NCBI RefSeq assembly: GCF_000250985.1
Contig: NW_013524647.1
Coordinates: 458,983 to 522,982, forward strand
Length of the DNA: 64,000 nt
Source of the DNA: Nematocida parisii ERTm1
Taxonomy: Eukaryota; Microsporidia
Direction: 5' to 3'
The notes under the pieces were generated by a model, which was given only the letters and a program-made list of their open reading frames with translations, was not told the DNA's origin and searched no databases. Positions 1 to 9,854 of the stretch are shown piece by piece (the first letter of the stretch is position 1; each line of letters starts with the position of its first letter). Made by a program: the position numbers and the translations under genes.

Positions 1-110
1 AGGGGCACTAAGATCGGCTTAGAGAGTGTGTGGCACTCGATGGCCATCCGTTCAAGGCCCCTTGAGCCTTATATCAATAAACTGATTTCCATCTTTAAAA
101 TATGTTATTA
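1..110 (+). repeat. Dispersed repeat tail (family B), left-truncated by window edge
   Basis: About 100 bp ending in CCTTATATCAATAAACTG followed by a TTTCC/TTAAAAT stretch. The same tail occurs near 47,525-47,560 (18 identical bases) and in diverged form near 27,550-27,620 and 34,655-34,735, with a reverse-strand copy near 36,140-36,235. AATAAA in the tail could be a polyadenylation signal. No open reading frame is visible. The element continues to the left of the window, so its real length is unknown. Confidence 0.55.
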
Positions 111-289
111 TAGTTCTTTTACTTTTAGAGTGTGGCATATTGTTTTTATTTACATTAAATCTATTATTATAGAGATATTTTGATCATAAATTCGGCTGAT
201 ATTGTATATTTCGGGTTATTAAAAATAATACGAATGTATACATATTTACGTATATTGTGAACTATATATAATTTATTAAAAATAAAGTA

Positions 290-790
290 TTACTTATTAT
301 TACTTATTCATTATAATATTACTTATTGCACATTGTATACTATATAATCATTACTTATTGCACATTGTATACTATATAATCATTACTTATTACACATTAT
401 ACATTACTTATTACACATATACTATTTATTATTATTTATTACACATTGTATACTATCTCTTATCAACTATATATGATTTCTTAAAAATGAAGTATTACTT
501 ATGTCTTACATTACTTATTACACATTATACTATTACTTATTACACATTGTATACTATTTCTTATGAACTATACATGATTTCTTAAAAATGAAGTATTACT
601 TATGTCTTACATTACTTATTACACATTATACTATTACTTATTACACATTGTATACTATATAACCATTATTTATTACACATTGTATACTATATAATCATTA
701 CTTATTACACATATATTACTTACTATTACTTATTACACATTTTATATTATATTATTATTTTTGACACATTATCTTATATATTATTATTTA
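290..790. repeat. AT-rich tandem array
   Basis: Overlapping units built from ATTACTTATTACACAT and TGTATACTATATAATC repeat many times with variation. An open frame of 75 codons across it is almost all Tyr, Ile and Thr and is a by-product of the repeat. Nothing else is seen between 111 and 290 apart from one CGGGTTAT motif near 208. Confidence 0.8.
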
Positions 791-871
791 TTATATATTG
801 TGTATAAATTAAAAACTCTGTGACCTACCCGATAAAATCTATAAAAATAAAATATTTTTATTAAACGATAA

Positions 872-1192
872 ATGAAAGAAACAACAAAAGAAGATAAGAC
901 CACTAAAACAACCCGAATTAACCCTAAAACAGACACAAATGAAGAAATTAGTTCTGCCTGTAAGGAGGACCCTATAAGTATAACAGCAGTACAACGGGCA
1001 CTGCCTTCTATCCTGTGCATTCACGGGATTCTTTGTTTTTTATTGCTTATCTTTATAATAAAGAAGATAAAAAAAATAATTTCAAGAAAGCCGAACAATG
1101 AAGTTGTTCCATCTGTGATAACCAATCATATACTAGTTATTAGGCGTATTCCTGATGGGAATATTTCCTGTGTTACTAATTTACGGGAGTAA
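872..1192 (+). CDS. Small single-pass membrane protein, unknown
   Basis: The 106-residue product has a charged, Lys/Thr-rich N-terminal half, one hydrophobic segment (about residues 47-64, CIHGILCFLLLIFIIKK) and a basic stretch after it. I recognise no family. The ATG follows an AAATATTTTT motif 20 bases upstream, the arrangement seen at many genes here, which supports this frame over the overlapping reverse-strand one. It sits between two repeat arrays, beside another small membrane protein. It could be a lineage-specific protein. That it is expressed is inference. Confidence 0.45.
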   Translation: MKETTKEDKTTKTTRINPKTDTNEEISSACKEDPISITAVQRALPSILCIHGILCFLLLIFIIKKIKKIISRKPNNEVVPSVITNHILVIRRIPDGNISCVTNLRE

Positions 1193-1305
1193 CGGAATAT
1201 CACAAAATATACAGAACTTATTACACATTGTGTAAAAAGTAAAACATCACCAAGCACACAGAACTTATTACACAGTGTGTAATAATTAAGAGCAACCAAA
1301 AAAAT

Positions 1306-1578
1306 ATGGAAAAATATAAAAAAATAAAAATAACCCCAGAAGAGAGAGAAATAAGGCGTAAAGCAATAATAATGAAGTATAATGTAGATATACGGCCACT
1401 ACCACCGATTAGGCAAGAACCACTCACTAACAGGGTTACTGATTATTACCACCGGGTTATATTTTATATTCCGAGTGTAAGTTTATTTGACATATTTATA
1501 TTATTATTAATTATTATATTTATTTATAAGCTTATTATTACTATTAACACAATATATAATATATTATATATTATATAG
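1306..1578 (+). CDS. Small tail-anchored-like protein, unknown
   Basis: A 90-residue protein with a charged N-terminal half (KITPEEREIRRKAIIMKYN) and a hydrophobic C-terminal third beginning at about residue 52 (FYIPSVSLFDIFILLLIII), so it may be tail-anchored. No family is recognised. The coding strand becomes as AT-rich as the flanks toward the stop codon, so the C-terminal end may be a run-on into repeat DNA. It lies in the same orientation as the preceding small membrane protein and the dynamin gene that follows. Confidence 0.4.
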   Translation: MEKYKKIKITPEEREIRRKAIIMKYNVDIRPLPPIRQEPLTNRVTDYYHRVIFYIPSVSLFDIFILLLIIIFIYKLIITINTIYNILYII

Positions 1579-1594
1579 TGTACAATGTGTAATA

Positions 1595-1860
1595 AGTAAT
1601 GATAATTTAAATTTTGGTTAATATTTATTACTGATTGTGTAATATATTTTAATATTTATTACTGGTTGTGTAATATATTTTAATATTTATTACTGGTTGT
1701 GTAATATATTTTAATAATAAATTATTTTGTGCATGATTAATTACACATTGTGTAATAAGTTCTGTTGTTTTTATTATAACCTAATTAAAATATTTTACAT
1801 TACCATATATAGTAAGTATATTTTACATTACCATATATAGTAAGTATATTTTTACATAAA
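1595..1860. repeat. Short tandem repeats upstream of the dynamin gene
   Basis: Three units of about 36 bp (TTTAATATTTATTACTG then TTGTGTAATATA) are followed by the palindrome TTACACATTGTGTAAT at 1741 and two exact units of TTTTACATTACCATATATAG. The array runs to within about 45 bp of the dynamin start codon, so it forms part of that gene's 5' flank. Confidence 0.75.
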
Positions 1861-1903
1861 TTTTAATTAACTTTCTATTTATAAAATTACTTTTTGCAAT
1901 TAA

Positions 1904-3688
1904 ATGGACGGCATAATTGAGAAAGTCAATAAATTACAGAATTTATGCACAGACATACAGAACCCCATTAATATACCACAAATAATCGTGGTTGGTGCAC
2001 AGAGTTCAGGTAAAAGCAGTATACTAGAGAATATAATTGGCCATGAAATACTCCCACGGGGCACAGGGATGGTCACAAGGAGACCCCTTATGATACAAAT
2101 AATTAACACAGAGAGTGCACCGTACTGTACATTTGGACACCTCCCTGGGCAAGTGTTTAAGTATACAGAAGTAGAAGCAGAAATACAATCGGAGACTGAA
2201 AGGATCTTAGATAAGAAAAATGACGTGTCCCCGATCCCGATCGTATTACGTATACACAAACAGGACACATTACCAATTACACTGGTAGACTTACCAGGTA
2301 TAATTAAAGTACGCTCGGAGGGACAGCCTGACGGGATAGTAAAGAAGGTTGAGGAGATAGTCCGATCGTATATTCAGAATACGAATACGGTCGTATTAGC
2401 AGTGACACCTGCTAACACTGACATAACCAGTTCTGATGCATTAATGCTAGCCAAGGAAGTCGATCCTGATTATGAGCGGACTCTTTGTGTACTCACGAAA
2501 GTGGACTTAATGGATCCTGGGACTGATGTACTAAATGTCTTACAGGGTCGGATAATTAATGTAAAATTAGGGTTTATTCCTGTTATATGCCGTGGGGAAT
2601 TATCTCTGCGTGAGAATATTTCTATTTCTACGACTATAATCAGGGAGAAAGAATATTTTAAAACGCATCCTGTATACACAAAAAACAAAAAATATTGTGG
2701 TATACCGTATTTAATCACGAGATTACATGAATTATTAAAGACGAGTATAGTAAAAAGCACTCCGTATCTTCAGGACAGGATATCCTTCTTATATGACAAA
2801 GCCGAGAAGGAATTATTAAGTGTGGGGTTGCCTGTTATAGATGATAAGCAAATGATCATGCAAGTGATTAGTGAATTTACACAGGACATGGACAGAAAAG
2901 TATCAGGAACACCGAAAACCAAAGCAAAGTACATTTCCAAGGAGATAATTGATGGTGCCAGAGTATCGTATACATTAGATGTACTATTCACTAAGACGAT
3001 TAATGAGCTAGACTTATTCGATGCGACGGATACTGAAATTGAGAATGTGATACATAATACGTCCGGTGTATTCGGTGGTAGAAGTACGTCACAGAGTTTA
3101 TACCACTTTATAGAAATGGCCGCAGATAAAGTACAGCCGCACTGTGTACACGCATCAACTAAAATATTCCTAGAGATGCAACGGATGGGAGAGTCTTGTT
3201 TAGAGACAGAGCACTTAGAGAGGTTCCCTAAATTAAAACTAGAAATATGCAAGACCATTACGACCCTGTTAAAGGAGAACCTTAAACAAGCAACTGCCAG
3301 TATTAAATCATTCCTTCACTGGAACACTGTATATATACGGCCTAATACCACGAGTACATCTCCTACTACTGTATCTGCAAGTGTTTCTGGTGATAATGAA
3401 TACTTAGTTAATCGTACCACAGAAATAGAAGTACTTAAGCATACGGTCATAGAGTACTTAATTGGGTTTAAATCCACTGTTGTGCAGCAGGTACCTAAAA
3501 TAATCATATTTGAAATGGTCTATAAAACCATGCAGACCCTTCAGCAGAGACTTATTGAGAGTATTTATGTACAGGAGGCACTCAGTGACCTATTAAAGGA
3601 AGAATCTTCAACAAAAGAAAGGAGAGAACAATTACAACTCACACTTATAGCACTAGAAAAAGCCAAAGAAATAACAAATACGTTATAA
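1904..3688 (+). CDS. Dynamin-like GTPase (Vps1/Drp1 type)
   Basis: This is a large GTPase of the dynamin superfamily, which polymerises around membrane necks in vesicle, vacuole or peroxisome fission. Seen: P-loop GAQSSGKSS at residues 31-39, the GTGMVTRRPL switch I region, DLPGI near 130 (G3) and TKVDLMD near 200 (G4), then a helical middle domain and a C-terminal GTPase effector domain rich in Glu and Leu. There is no pleckstrin domain, as in Vps1/Drp1. At 594 residues it is about 100 shorter than yeast Vps1, with the loss in the insert between middle and effector domains. The start codon is the first ATG in frame and stands just before the conserved N-terminus. Confidence 0.93.
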   Translation: MDGIIEKVNKLQNLCTDIQNPINIPQIIVVGAQSSGKSSILENIIGHEILPRGTGMVTRRPLMIQIINTESAPYCTFGHLPGQVFKYTEVEAEIQSETERILDKKNDVSPIPIVLRIHKQDTLPITLVDLPGIIKVRSEGQPDGIVKKVEEIVRSYIQNTNTVVLAVTPANTDITSSDALMLAKEVDPDYERTLCVLTKVDLMDPGTDVLNVLQGRIINVKLGFIPVICRGELSLRENISISTTIIREKEYFKTHPVYTKNKKYCGIPYLITRLHELLKTSIVKSTPYLQDRISFLYDKAEKELLSVGLPVIDDKQMIMQVISEFTQDMDRKVSGTPKTKAKYISKEIIDGARVSYTLDVLFTKTINELDLFDATDTEIENVIHNTSGVFGGRSTSQSLYHFIEMAADKVQPHCVHASTKIFLEMQRMGESCLETEHLERFPKLKLEICKTITTLLKENLKQATASIKSFLHWNTVYIRPNTTSTSPTTVSASVSGDNEYLVNRTTEIEVLKHTVIEYLIGFKSTVVQQVPKIIIFEMVYKTMQTLQQRLIESIYVQEALSDLLKEESSTKERREQLQLTLIALEKAKEITNTL

Positions 3689-3995
3689 ATACATTATAAA
3701 TAACGGTTATTCCCATTAAATACACTATAAATAACGGTTATTTTCATTAAATACATTATAAATACATTATAAATAACGGTTATTCCCATTAAATACACTA
3801 TAAATACATTATAAATAACGATTATTTTCATTAAATACATTATAAATACATTATAAATATATATAAATAACGGTTATTTTCATTAAATATCTATAAATAA
3901 CAGTTATTTTCATTAAATACACTATAAATATCGGTTGTTTTCATTAAATACACTATAAATATCGGTTATTTTCATTAAATATATGTTATTCCCAT
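3689..3995. repeat. Tandem repeat with AATAACGGTTATT core
   Basis: Roughly ten irregular units of 30-45 bp, each containing AATAACGGTTATT and ATTAAATACATTATAAA, begin at the dynamin stop codon. The core is palindromic. The same core occurs singly after other genes (near 5,157, 5,204, 8,717 and 60,775), so a role in 3' end formation is possible but unproven. Confidence 0.8.
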
Positions 3996-4253
3996 GAAAA
4001 TATTCATTTTTTTATTTTACTGTAAATTTATTTTTATGTTTTTATTTTCGGGTTAATTCGGGTTATGTAAATTATTCTAATTTCTTATGCATAAGTACAC
4101 TATAAGAGCCCTCCTTATAATATAATTGGCCAGTTGTCCCTCTATAAGTAATTGGTCAAAATTATCAGTTATTCCAATTGGTTCTTATCCCGTGGTAAAT
4201 ACCAATAAATAGTTTTTGTTTCTTATTGTTATTTTCTGTCTTTATACTTCTGA

Positions 4254-5111
4254 ATGCACAGGATAATTATAAAGCATATGCAAGAAACAGTCGAGTTAGA
4301 TATAGATCCATCTGAAACAGTCGATAATTTAAAGAATAAAGTCGGTAGCAAGTTAAGTATAGAACCGTATCTACTGAAACTGACGCACAAAGGATCTATT
4401 CTGGCAGACCCAGCAAAGACCATGGAGGCCCTTCAAATAGGGAACTTGTCCGTGGTGTATGCGCATAAGTTAGAGAAGTCACAAGGACCTTCAGAGATAA
4501 ATGAAGAAGTGTACAAGCAAGAAACCCTGCACAGTGCCGATAAACCCGGTCCGATGAAGAACCCAGCCATGAAGAAATTATTCAGTAACCCCGATATAAT
4601 GAAGGGGTTATTAGAGATGCTTCCAGAGTTAAAGAATGAAAACCCAGAATTAAGAAAGTTAATGGAGAGCAGTGAGATGTTAGAGCAGATGTCTAAAATA
4701 GCCGATGATCCTGAGTACATGAACACACAAATGAAGAATCTTGACATAGCCATGGCTAAGTTAGAGACGATCCCAGGGGGGTTTAATATGCTGCGGAGTA
4801 TGCTTAAGACACAGAAAGATCCAAGTGCATTATTAGCCGAGGAGAGGGATCGGACTAGTTTCAAGGAGGGTACGACTGATATACAGCCATCTAATCAGCC
4901 CGTGCCTAATCCATGGGGCAAGTACAACTTTAATCCTATCCTGGAGTACAGGAAGCAAGTTGAGTACATGAAGGAGTGCGGGTTCACGGACGTATGCTCT
5001 AACATAAAGCTACTTATAAAGCACCATGGGGATGTGGACAATGCGATCAGTGAAATTCTGTCTGGGAGTTCGATGCACTCACCACTCCCTGATAACAAAT
5101 CTCATACATAA
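4254..5111 (+). CDS. DSK2: Ubiquilin / Dsk2-type proteasome shuttle
   Basis: It carries ubiquitinated clients to the proteasome. Seen: an N-terminal ubiquitin-like domain (about residues 1-75, IIIKHMQETVELDIDPSE then LKLTHKGSILAD), a central STI1-like region rich in Met, Asn and Pro (NPDIMKGLLEMLPELKNENP and a second block near 150-180), and a C-terminal UBA domain (about 240-280, MKECGFTDVCSNIKLLIKHHG). Order and length (285) match a compact ubiquilin. It is convergent with the IQGAP gene, 131 bp away, a stretch holding two AATAACGGTATTTT motifs. Confidence 0.92.
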   Translation: MHRIIIKHMQETVELDIDPSETVDNLKNKVGSKLSIEPYLLKLTHKGSILADPAKTMEALQIGNLSVVYAHKLEKSQGPSEINEEVYKQETLHSADKPGPMKNPAMKKLFSNPDIMKGLLEMLPELKNENPELRKLMESSEMLEQMSKIADDPEYMNTQMKNLDIAMAKLETIPGGFNMLRSMLKTQKDPSALLAEERDRTSFKEGTTDIQPSNQPVPNPWGKYNFNPILEYRKQVEYMKECGFTDVCSNIKLLIKHHGDVDNAISEILSGSSMHSPLPDNKSHT

Positions 5112-5242
5112 ATGAGGGTTAAGAATAAAAGGTGTTCAATATGATTGTATTAGGAAATAACGGTATTTTTGTAAAAATTTACATTTCTGTATTAGGAAAT
5201 AACGGTATTTTCATAATAAAATGAGTTGATTTATTTTTCAGG

Positions 5243-7873
5243 TTATGGAAGTACTTTTTTGTTAATGACCCCAATAAGTTTCGGGATACAGAAGACTGCC
5301 CCAAGTGACTCGATCGTTATTTCCGCCTCTCCAAAACTTTCCTGGACTAATAAATCAGCAAACGAGACCGTCTCACTCGCCGACCGTATGCCGATCACCA
5401 TGACAGATATAACAATACCACCAGAAGCACCCGATTTAAAGAATATTTCGATACTGTCCATCTGAGAGGGCTGCCAGTTGTACATTCTCAGCACGACCCC
5501 CTCTAATAAAAGTGCCTTAGCAGACTGCTTGTACTCCCGACTGGCTTCCATCACTTTATGCGTTATATCTGTAAGGTACTGGTTACTCTCCTTCTGCCGC
5601 CTCTCAATTAACTCCCGGGCCCGTTCCAGGCTGTAAATGGCTTTCTCAGTCGCTTTGATTTCTCTTTTCCTGGCGATGCTTGCTTTTACTCTGTTCATCA
5701 TATCGTGTGCTGCTAATTGCAGGATCTCTGTGCACTCTTCTTTATTCTGCAGTAACCCCAAGTCGAATAATTTACTGCTGTACTTCTGTATGGCATCTTT
5801 ACACGCTTCAATGTCCTTCTCATTTTGGAGGGAGTACGCACTGTTCTTGCTGTTGGACATATCGTACACCTTACTCTGCAGAATATCTGGGAGACTCTTC
5901 CCTGCTGAGTGTATAAGCACTTTTATGACTGCCCATTTACAGAGCCGCTTCTCAACCACACCGGCACTCTCCTGGGTGTACGGAGACACTCCACCAGGCA
6001 CAATAAACACTAATTTAAACGGGATTGGGTGGCACTCTTCCGCCATGTTCTTGACATCCCCGGGGACGGACGAGTTCAGCAGTGATGCCAGTACGTAATT
6101 TATCTCGTCCCCTGTTAAGCACAGCATATTATTCAGTGGCCGGGATGCGATGTACTTCATGGTGTAGTACTCTGAGATAGACTCAACATCAGATATACTT
6201 ATCACTGCACTAAACTCCTCTGCATCCAGGCCCATTTGCGGTGTACTCTTTATCCTATCAAACACTTTGTTACACTCCTCTAAGAGCATTGGCTTATTCA
6301 TCTGTACGCCCGGGAGTCCGACAGTCTCTGGGGACACAATAATCGGCGAGAAGAATATTTCCCACAGGGACAGGAACACTTCCGTGGCAAGTGCATGCTT
6401 TGTTACTTCTACGCCCTTCTGTGTGTACTGCCTGCTGAGTGACCTGCTCACAGACCGTGCATAGAACCGTACGGCGTACGGCAGTGCGTGTACGTTCTTA
6501 AGGATGTACCGTATTATATCCAGTGCACTCACTGACTCGTTCATCATATTCCGTATGGTACTCTGCATGTCCGTGTGTCCATGTGCTACAACAAGTGATC
6601 TCAGTGCCAGTCCACCGAGTACTTTATTCGTTTCATTAGACGCCATACTCGCATGCACTAAAGATTCAATAATCCTGAGGTACGTGTACTCCTCCCTTGG
6701 GGTTTTTGCCCCTCCGAACAAGTTCAGCAATTTCGAACTGCAGAAGAATTCTCCCTCCCTCTGCCGCATGCCCATGATCAGGGTGGTCAGCACAGAAGGT
6801 TCATCCTGTAATTTAGAGAACAGTCGCTGTAATGACTTATACTTCATATACGGCCGCATCTCAGCTGACTTAACCCCGGTTTTCTGTATCTTATTCCTGA
6901 GCAGTAAAGATATCTTATTCTCCACCGTAGTCACCTCCCTTTCTAACTCTGCATTCTCAATGAACAGCTGGTTAAGCATTCTATTCAATTCTTCAACAAC
7001 CACCTCTTCTTTCTCTTCATCCCCCTTTAATAAGTGCACCATCCGCCGTAATGAGAATATAGTGACGGGTGCATCCCCTCGTAATTCACTAATCACCTTC
7101 TTGCCCAGGAGAGTCCTTATATACGACTGTATCACATGCATGGCAGACACCCGCTCCTCACATGAATATATGCTTATGCCACCCTCTTCATCACTCACTT
7201 TATCACCATCCTCATACGTAGATATCTCTAATGGACTCTTCTGCGTACACACATTTATCCCAGAACCATCCACTGAATACTCACACACACCCACTTTCTC
7301 CTTCCTGTACACCCTATCCATCGTACTATTAATACTACTAAAACTAGGCAGGGATATCCCAGCCTCTTCAATCTCCCTCTCCTTCTGGGTTATCTGGTCA
7401 TCTGTGAAGATAGCCCGACCGACTAAATTCCCGGGTTTCACAGCTATCTTCTTCTTGGATAAGTAATGCGCCAGTGCCAGCACGCAGTAAATAACCTTCG
7501 GAATATTCTTCTGCTCATATAAATCAACCAAATCAAACAGGAACACCACCGGTAACCCGACAGACTTAATAAACTCAAAGAACACGTTAATATTATCCGT
7601 ATGCCTGTACTGTAATACAGGATCTATAAATATCTTACCCACTAACCCAGGATTAAACAACTTAACCAGCCTGGCTAAGTAAACCCCATCCTTTAAGGCA
7701 TCTTCAAACTCTTCCGGTATTTCCTCCTGAATCATATTCTCCATCCACTCACGTGCTTCTTGCATACGGCATAAGTACTCATACACTTTATTCCTCTTCC
7801 TTTGTACATCCATCTCCTCAGCAGATAACATTCTTTCTTCTTCGATTGTCCCGTAATAAACACCTTCCTGCAT
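5243..7873 (-). CDS. IQGAP / Rng2-like cytoskeletal scaffold
   Basis: IQGAP proteins bind actin and Rho-family GTPases and organise cell shape and cytokinesis. Seen in 876 residues: an N-terminal calponin-homology domain (about 28-140, with FEDALKDGVYLARLVKLFNP and the FEFIKSVGLP block), a RasGAP-like domain in the middle (about 330-620, LQRLFSKLQDEPSVLTTLI then LRIIESLVHASMASNE), and a C-terminal IQGAP-specific domain near 770-850. No clear IQ motif is visible between CH and GAP parts. I start at the ATG at 7873. Longer readings run upstream into the cyclophilin promoter. The gene is divergent from the cyclophilin with about 50 bp between starts. Confidence 0.85.
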   Translation of the reverse strand: MQEGVYYGTIEEERMLSAEEMDVQRKRNKVYEYLCRMQEAREWMENMIQEEIPEEFEDALKDGVYLARLVKLFNPGLVGKIFIDPVLQYRHTDNINVFFEFIKSVGLPVVFLFDLVDLYEQKNIPKVIYCVLALAHYLSKKKIAVKPGNLVGRAIFTDDQITQKEREIEEAGISLPSFSSINSTMDRVYRKEKVGVCEYSVDGSGINVCTQKSPLEISTYEDGDKVSDEEGGISIYSCEERVSAMHVIQSYIRTLLGKKVISELRGDAPVTIFSLRRMVHLLKGDEEKEEVVVEELNRMLNQLFIENAELEREVTTVENKISLLLRNKIQKTGVKSAEMRPYMKYKSLQRLFSKLQDEPSVLTTLIMGMRQREGEFFCSSKLLNLFGGAKTPREEYTYLRIIESLVHASMASNETNKVLGGLALRSLVVAHGHTDMQSTIRNMMNESVSALDIIRYILKNVHALPYAVRFYARSVSRSLSRQYTQKGVEVTKHALATEVFLSLWEIFFSPIIVSPETVGLPGVQMNKPMLLEECNKVFDRIKSTPQMGLDAEEFSAVISISDVESISEYYTMKYIASRPLNNMLCLTGDEINYVLASLLNSSVPGDVKNMAEECHPIPFKLVFIVPGGVSPYTQESAGVVEKRLCKWAVIKVLIHSAGKSLPDILQSKVYDMSNSKNSAYSLQNEKDIEACKDAIQKYSSKLFDLGLLQNKEECTEILQLAAHDMMNRVKASIARKREIKATEKAIYSLERARELIERRQKESNQYLTDITHKVMEASREYKQSAKALLLEGVVLRMYNWQPSQMDSIEIFFKSGASGGIVISVMVIGIRSASETVSFADLLVQESFGEAEITIESLGAVFCIPKLIGVINKKVLP

Positions 7874-7922
7874 ATTAATTAAAAATAAATTACTATTTAT
7901 AATTGATATGAAAATATAACCC

Positions 7923-8684
7923 ATGCAAATTCGGGTTATTAAAGCAGGGATTATAATAATTACTGTAATAGTAAGCGTACTCACACAAGGCACTCAATCA
8001 GATGGTAAGGTACCCATACAAGACAGTATACAAGACAGTATACAAGACAGTCAATCAGAGGGTAATATTGCTGTGATGACCATTAAGTACACAGACACAC
8101 AAGGAGTGAGTGAGCATACGACACTAAAAATAGAACTGTTTAAGGACCAGTTCCCAGAGACAGTAAAGAACTTTAAAGGGTTCTGTGGTACTGTAAGTAT
8201 CCCACAGGGTAATGGTAATTTAAAGGCGTATGGGTATAAGGGCACTGTATTCCACAGGATAATTAATGGGTTTGTAATTCAAGGTGGTGATGTCCAGCAC
8301 ATGAACGGCCTGGGTGGGATAAGTTCATTAGAGAAGTATAATTGGGGTAAGTTCCCTGATGAGTCTGACCAGATGATGGGAGTGCCTGGGTATCCCAGGA
8401 GGGTTCATGATAAGGTTGGTATGCTGGCTATGGCTAATAGTGGTCCTAATACGAATGGGTGCCAGTTTTATATTACACTATCAGGGAGTTCTTGTACGCA
8501 CTTAGATGGCAAGCATACTGTATTTGGTGAGGTAATTGAGGGGTTAGATGGGCTAATGCGTCTGGTACGGACTTGTAAGAGGGGATCGGGGGTATCTGAG
8601 GATGACTTACCGCGGATAGTAAAAATTCATTTAGAATCGGATTTATCACAGGAAATTTCTGATTTTGAAAAAAAGGAGTTATAA
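7923..8684 (+). CDS. Secretory-pathway cyclophilin (peptidyl-prolyl isomerase)
   Basis: It catalyses cis-trans proline isomerisation during folding. Seen: an N-terminal signal peptide (VIKAGIIIITVIVSVLTQG), a spacer with a threefold IQDS repeat, then a cyclophilin domain with FHRIINGFVIQGGD (catalytic Arg and Phe/Gln), MANSGPNTNGCQFYIT and LDGKHTVFGEV. The Trp that normally precedes LDGKH is His here, a change known in other families to lower cyclosporin binding. An insert (GGISSLEKYNWGKFPD) replaces the usual short loop. The last residues, KKEL, resemble a KDEL-type retrieval signal, so ER lumen is the likely site. Convergent with the PAP2 gene. Confidence 0.92.
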   Translation: MQIRVIKAGIIIITVIVSVLTQGTQSDGKVPIQDSIQDSIQDSQSEGNIAVMTIKYTDTQGVSEHTTLKIELFKDQFPETVKNFKGFCGTVSIPQGNGNLKAYGYKGTVFHRIINGFVIQGGDVQHMNGLGGISSLEKYNWGKFPDESDQMMGVPGYPRRVHDKVGMLAMANSGPNTNGCQFYITLSGSSCTHLDGKHTVFGEVIEGLDGLMRLVRTCKRGSGVSEDDLPRIVKIHLESDLSQEISDFEKKEL

Positions 8685-8723
8685 TTTTATTAATTAATAA
8701 AATATTTCTATTTATGGTAACCG

Positions 8724-9293
8724 TTATTTCCATTTATGGTAATAAAATATTAATTCCAATAAATATCCTATAATTACACCTAATACAACTTGGTATATAT
8801 AATGATGTTTGTGTATAACCCTACTTATAGGTATAAGTATGGGCAGTATTACTGTTATTTTATTATACTTGTATCTGTACAGTGTACTAATTAAGTACCC
8901 AGATATGATACTGTGACTACTTGGTGTACCTGACTTAAAGTACCTGTTCTTTATGCTTGATATGCCTATGGGTATATTAAGTATGTCTAATGTAGGCTGT
9001 ATACGTAATATATTTGATGTATACTTATATACGACCGTACGTGCATATCCGTATACGGGTGGTAGTGATAGTAATTTATACCAGCCCTGTGGTATATTAC
9101 TACTAACTGGTCTATGACCATTAAATAGGCACTTTATTAGTACACTAATAATACAGCATATAAAGTAATGACAGAAGAATGTATTATGTGATGGCAAGTA
9201 CTTTATACGCTTACTTCTGTTAAATACGACCGCATGGGTGAACGACCCGATCAGGAGGTAATAAGGGAAATTACTGCATAAACCATCAATCAT
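8724..9293 (-). CDS. PAP2-superfamily membrane phosphatase
   Basis: A 189-residue multi-pass membrane protein with the three PAP2 signature motifs in order: C1 KCLFNGHRP (K-x6-RP), C2 SGTPSSHS (PSGH-like, catalytic His) and C3 SRVIHKHHYIYQ (SR-x5-H). Family members remove phosphate from lipids such as phosphatidate, sphingoid phosphates or dolichyl pyrophosphate in the ER. C3 usually ends in Asp where this protein has Gln. The size and the neighbouring ER genes would suit a dolichyl-pyrophosphate phosphatase, but the substrate is inference. Confidence 0.8.
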   Translation of the reverse strand: MIDGLCSNFPYYLLIGSFTHAVVFNRSKRIKYLPSHNTFFCHYFICCIISVLIKCLFNGHRPVSSNIPQGWYKLLSLPPVYGYARTVVYKYTSNILRIQPTLDILNIPIGISSIKNRYFKSGTPSSHSIISGYLISTLYRYKYNKITVILPILIPISRVIHKHHYIYQVVLGVIIGYLLELIFYYHKWK

Positions 9294-9295
9294 TA

Positions 9296-9850
9296 ATAAA
9301 ATATAATATACAATATGTATTATATTATAATTACATATTACATATAGTGTAATAAATAATAATTACTACATATAGTGTAATAAATAATAAGTAATAATAG
9401 TGTAATAAATATTACATTCGGGTTATAAATAATAAGTAATAATAGTGTAATAGTGCAATCTTATTACTTATTACTTATAGTAGTGTTATATTATGTTACT
9501 TATTACATATAGTGCAATATATAACTATTACTCATTACTTATTACTCATAGTGTACTATATTATAATCATTTATTATTTATTAATTATTACTCATAGTGT
9601 ACTATATTATAATCATTTATTATTTATTAATTATTACTCATAGTGTACTATATTATGTTACTTATTACCATATAACTATAACTTATTACTTATTACTCAT
9701 AGTGTATTATATAACTTATTACTTATTACTATTACTTATTACTATTACTCATTATTTATTACTCATAGTGCTATATATTATTATTATTTATTATTTATTA
9801 CTTATTACTCATGGTGTACTATATTATGTTACTTATTACTAATTGTATAA
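9296..9850. repeat. AT-rich repeat array (ATAGTGTA / ATTACTTATTACTCAT units)
   Basis: Degenerate units combining ATAGTGTAATAAATAAT on the left with TTATTACTCATAGTGTACTA on the right. One pair of about 45 bp is nearly identical at 9,588-9,632 and 9,633-9,680. One CGGGTTAT motif lies near 9,418. It separates the starts of nothing on the left (PAP2 start) from the 3' end of the next gene. Confidence 0.8.
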
Positions 9851-9854
9851 TAAG

